Assembly (NCBI GenBank): GCA_947503265.1
Contig: CANNDC010000008.1
Span: forward strand, 150,331-214,330
Reading direction: 5' to 3'
Origin: an uncultured Alteromonadaceae bacterium
GTDB lineage: Bacteria; Pseudomonadota; Gammaproteobacteria; Enterobacterales; Alteromonadaceae
DNA length: 64,000 nt
A model generated the notes under the pieces. The model searched no databases and was not told where the DNA came from. It was given only the letters and a program-made list of their open reading frames with translations. Every line of letters begins with the position of its first letter. Position 1 is the first letter of the stretch. The translations under genes and the position numbers were made by a program. Below, piece by piece: positions 63,558-64,000 of this stretch.

Positions 63558-63921
63558 TATTAATCAAAAAATACTTGCTGCTATGCGCGAAGACAAAGAT
63601 ATAGACCTAACCCCTGAAGAGCAAGCCAACCCGCTACAGCTGGTAGTCAGAAGCTTTAAAGGAACATTTAAATTCACTGGTGCGTTTGTGATATTGATGC
63701 AGATATTATTTGCCGGGCTAGCGATCTATTTTGGCTACAATATGGTTTATGAAACACAGCTGGATGGGAAATTGAACTGGCTATTAGCAACATTAGTAAC
63801 CTTTGCAATTTTCGTTGCCCTACGACTTTGGTTATTTATGGAAATCAATCGACTTTCGATATTGAGAGAATTGAAACGAGTTGAATTGCAGATAGCCCTC
63901 ACCACAGAATCTAAGGAATAA
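63550..63921 (+). CDS. DUF6768-like membrane protein, candidate anti-sigma factor
   Basis: 123 residues with two membrane helices (GAFVILMQILFAGLAIYFGY and WLLATLVTFAIFVALRLWLF) and a C-terminal amphipathic tail (ILRELKRVELQIALT), the pattern of DUF6768. Overlaps the sigma gene, so probably regulates it. Family recalled from memory, not searched. Confidence 0.7.
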   Translation: MTDINQKILAAMREDKDIDLTPEEQANPLQLVVRSFKGTFKFTGAFVILMQILFAGLAIYFGYNMVYETQLDGKLNWLLATLVTFAIFVALRLWLFMEINRLSILRELKRVELQIALTTESKE

Positions 63922-63923
63922 AT

Positions 63924-64000
63924 GGTAATCGGGTAATCGGGTAATCGGGTAATCGGGTAATCGGGTAATCGGGTAATCGGGTAATCGGGTAATCGGGTAA
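63924..64000. repeat. 8-bp tandem repeat array (TAATCGGG)n, continues past window
   Basis: At least nine perfect copies of TAATCGGG from 63926 to the window end, starting two bases after the DUF6768-like stop codon. The unit length is not a multiple of three and no coding frame is supported. The true length is unknown because the window ends inside it. Confidence 0.97.

Noticed and set aside
63924..64000. CRISPR array
   Set aside because: 8-bp units without spacers.

Overview
The window looks like chromosomal DNA of a Gram-negative gammaproteobacterium, most likely a marine member of the Alteromonadales (Glaciecola, Paraglaciecola or Alteromonas-like). This rests on the kinds of genes present (hemL, mrcB, hrpB, thpR, purU, glnK-amtB, a PEP-CTERM protein, a DUF4331 protein), the AT-rich composition and the many periplasmic and lipoprotein genes. 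The genus is an inference. No rRNA, tRNA, CRISPR array, transposase or phage gene was found.

Positions 1-4085 hold housekeeping genes: the 3' end of pyrB, hemL, a membrane class III nucleotidyl cyclase and, on the other strand, a Dyp-type peroxidase. Positions 4524-32105 hold one large pigment cluster of the aryl-polyene/flexirubin type. Block A (+, 4524-14835) has an aryl-AMP ligase, two dehydratases, a glycosyltransferase, an acyltransferase, an aromatic amino acid ammonia-lyase, a thioesterase, a halogenase-like flavoenzyme, two ketosynthases and a ketoreductase. Block B (-, 19759 back to 14844) has a DarA/DarB pair for a dialkylresorcinol, a small unknown protein, a BtrH-like acyltransferase and an exported alpha/beta hydrolase. 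A lone DUF2141 gene follows. Block C (-, 29747 back to 20309) has a lysophospholipid-type acyltransferase, a COG4648 membrane protein, a LolA-like carrier, an MMPL exporter, a DUF3261 lipoprotein, a small periplasmic protein, an ABC exporter, an ACP, a ketosynthase and a ketosynthase-like protein without the catalytic cysteine. Block D (+, 29947-32105) has a phosphopantetheinyl transferase, another cysteine-less ketosynthase-like protein and two ACPs.

Read together, the lyase supplies an aryl acrylate from Tyr or Phe. The ligase loads it on an ACP, the ketosynthase/ketoreductase/dehydratase set extends it to a conjugated polyene, DarB and DarA build a resorcinol, and an acyltransferase (BtrH-like is my candidate) joins the two into a flexirubin-like ester. 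The transporters place it in the envelope.

Positions 32106-52053 are ordinary chromosome: gamma-glutamyltransferase, amtB and glnK with a sigma-54-like promoter, a TonB/TolA-like protein, mrcB, a secreted reprolysin-like protease with a duplicated C-terminal module, hrpB, thpR, purU, a histidine phosphatase, a class IV aminotransferase next to a sulfotransferase-like gene, and an M3 peptidase lipoprotein.

Positions 52054-58466 contain a four-gene block (HupE/UreJ-like protein, TPR protein, Ig-like lipoprotein, DUF4331 protein) enclosed by two direct copies of a 166-bp non-coding repeat, followed by an ECF sigma/anti-sigma pair. Further right are a PqiA-like membrane protein, a spondin-like PEP-CTERM protein, a LysR regulator divergent from an exported SnoaL-methyltransferase fusion, and a second ECF sigma gene overlapping a DUF6768-like membrane protein. 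The window ends inside an 8-bp tandem repeat (TAATCGGG).
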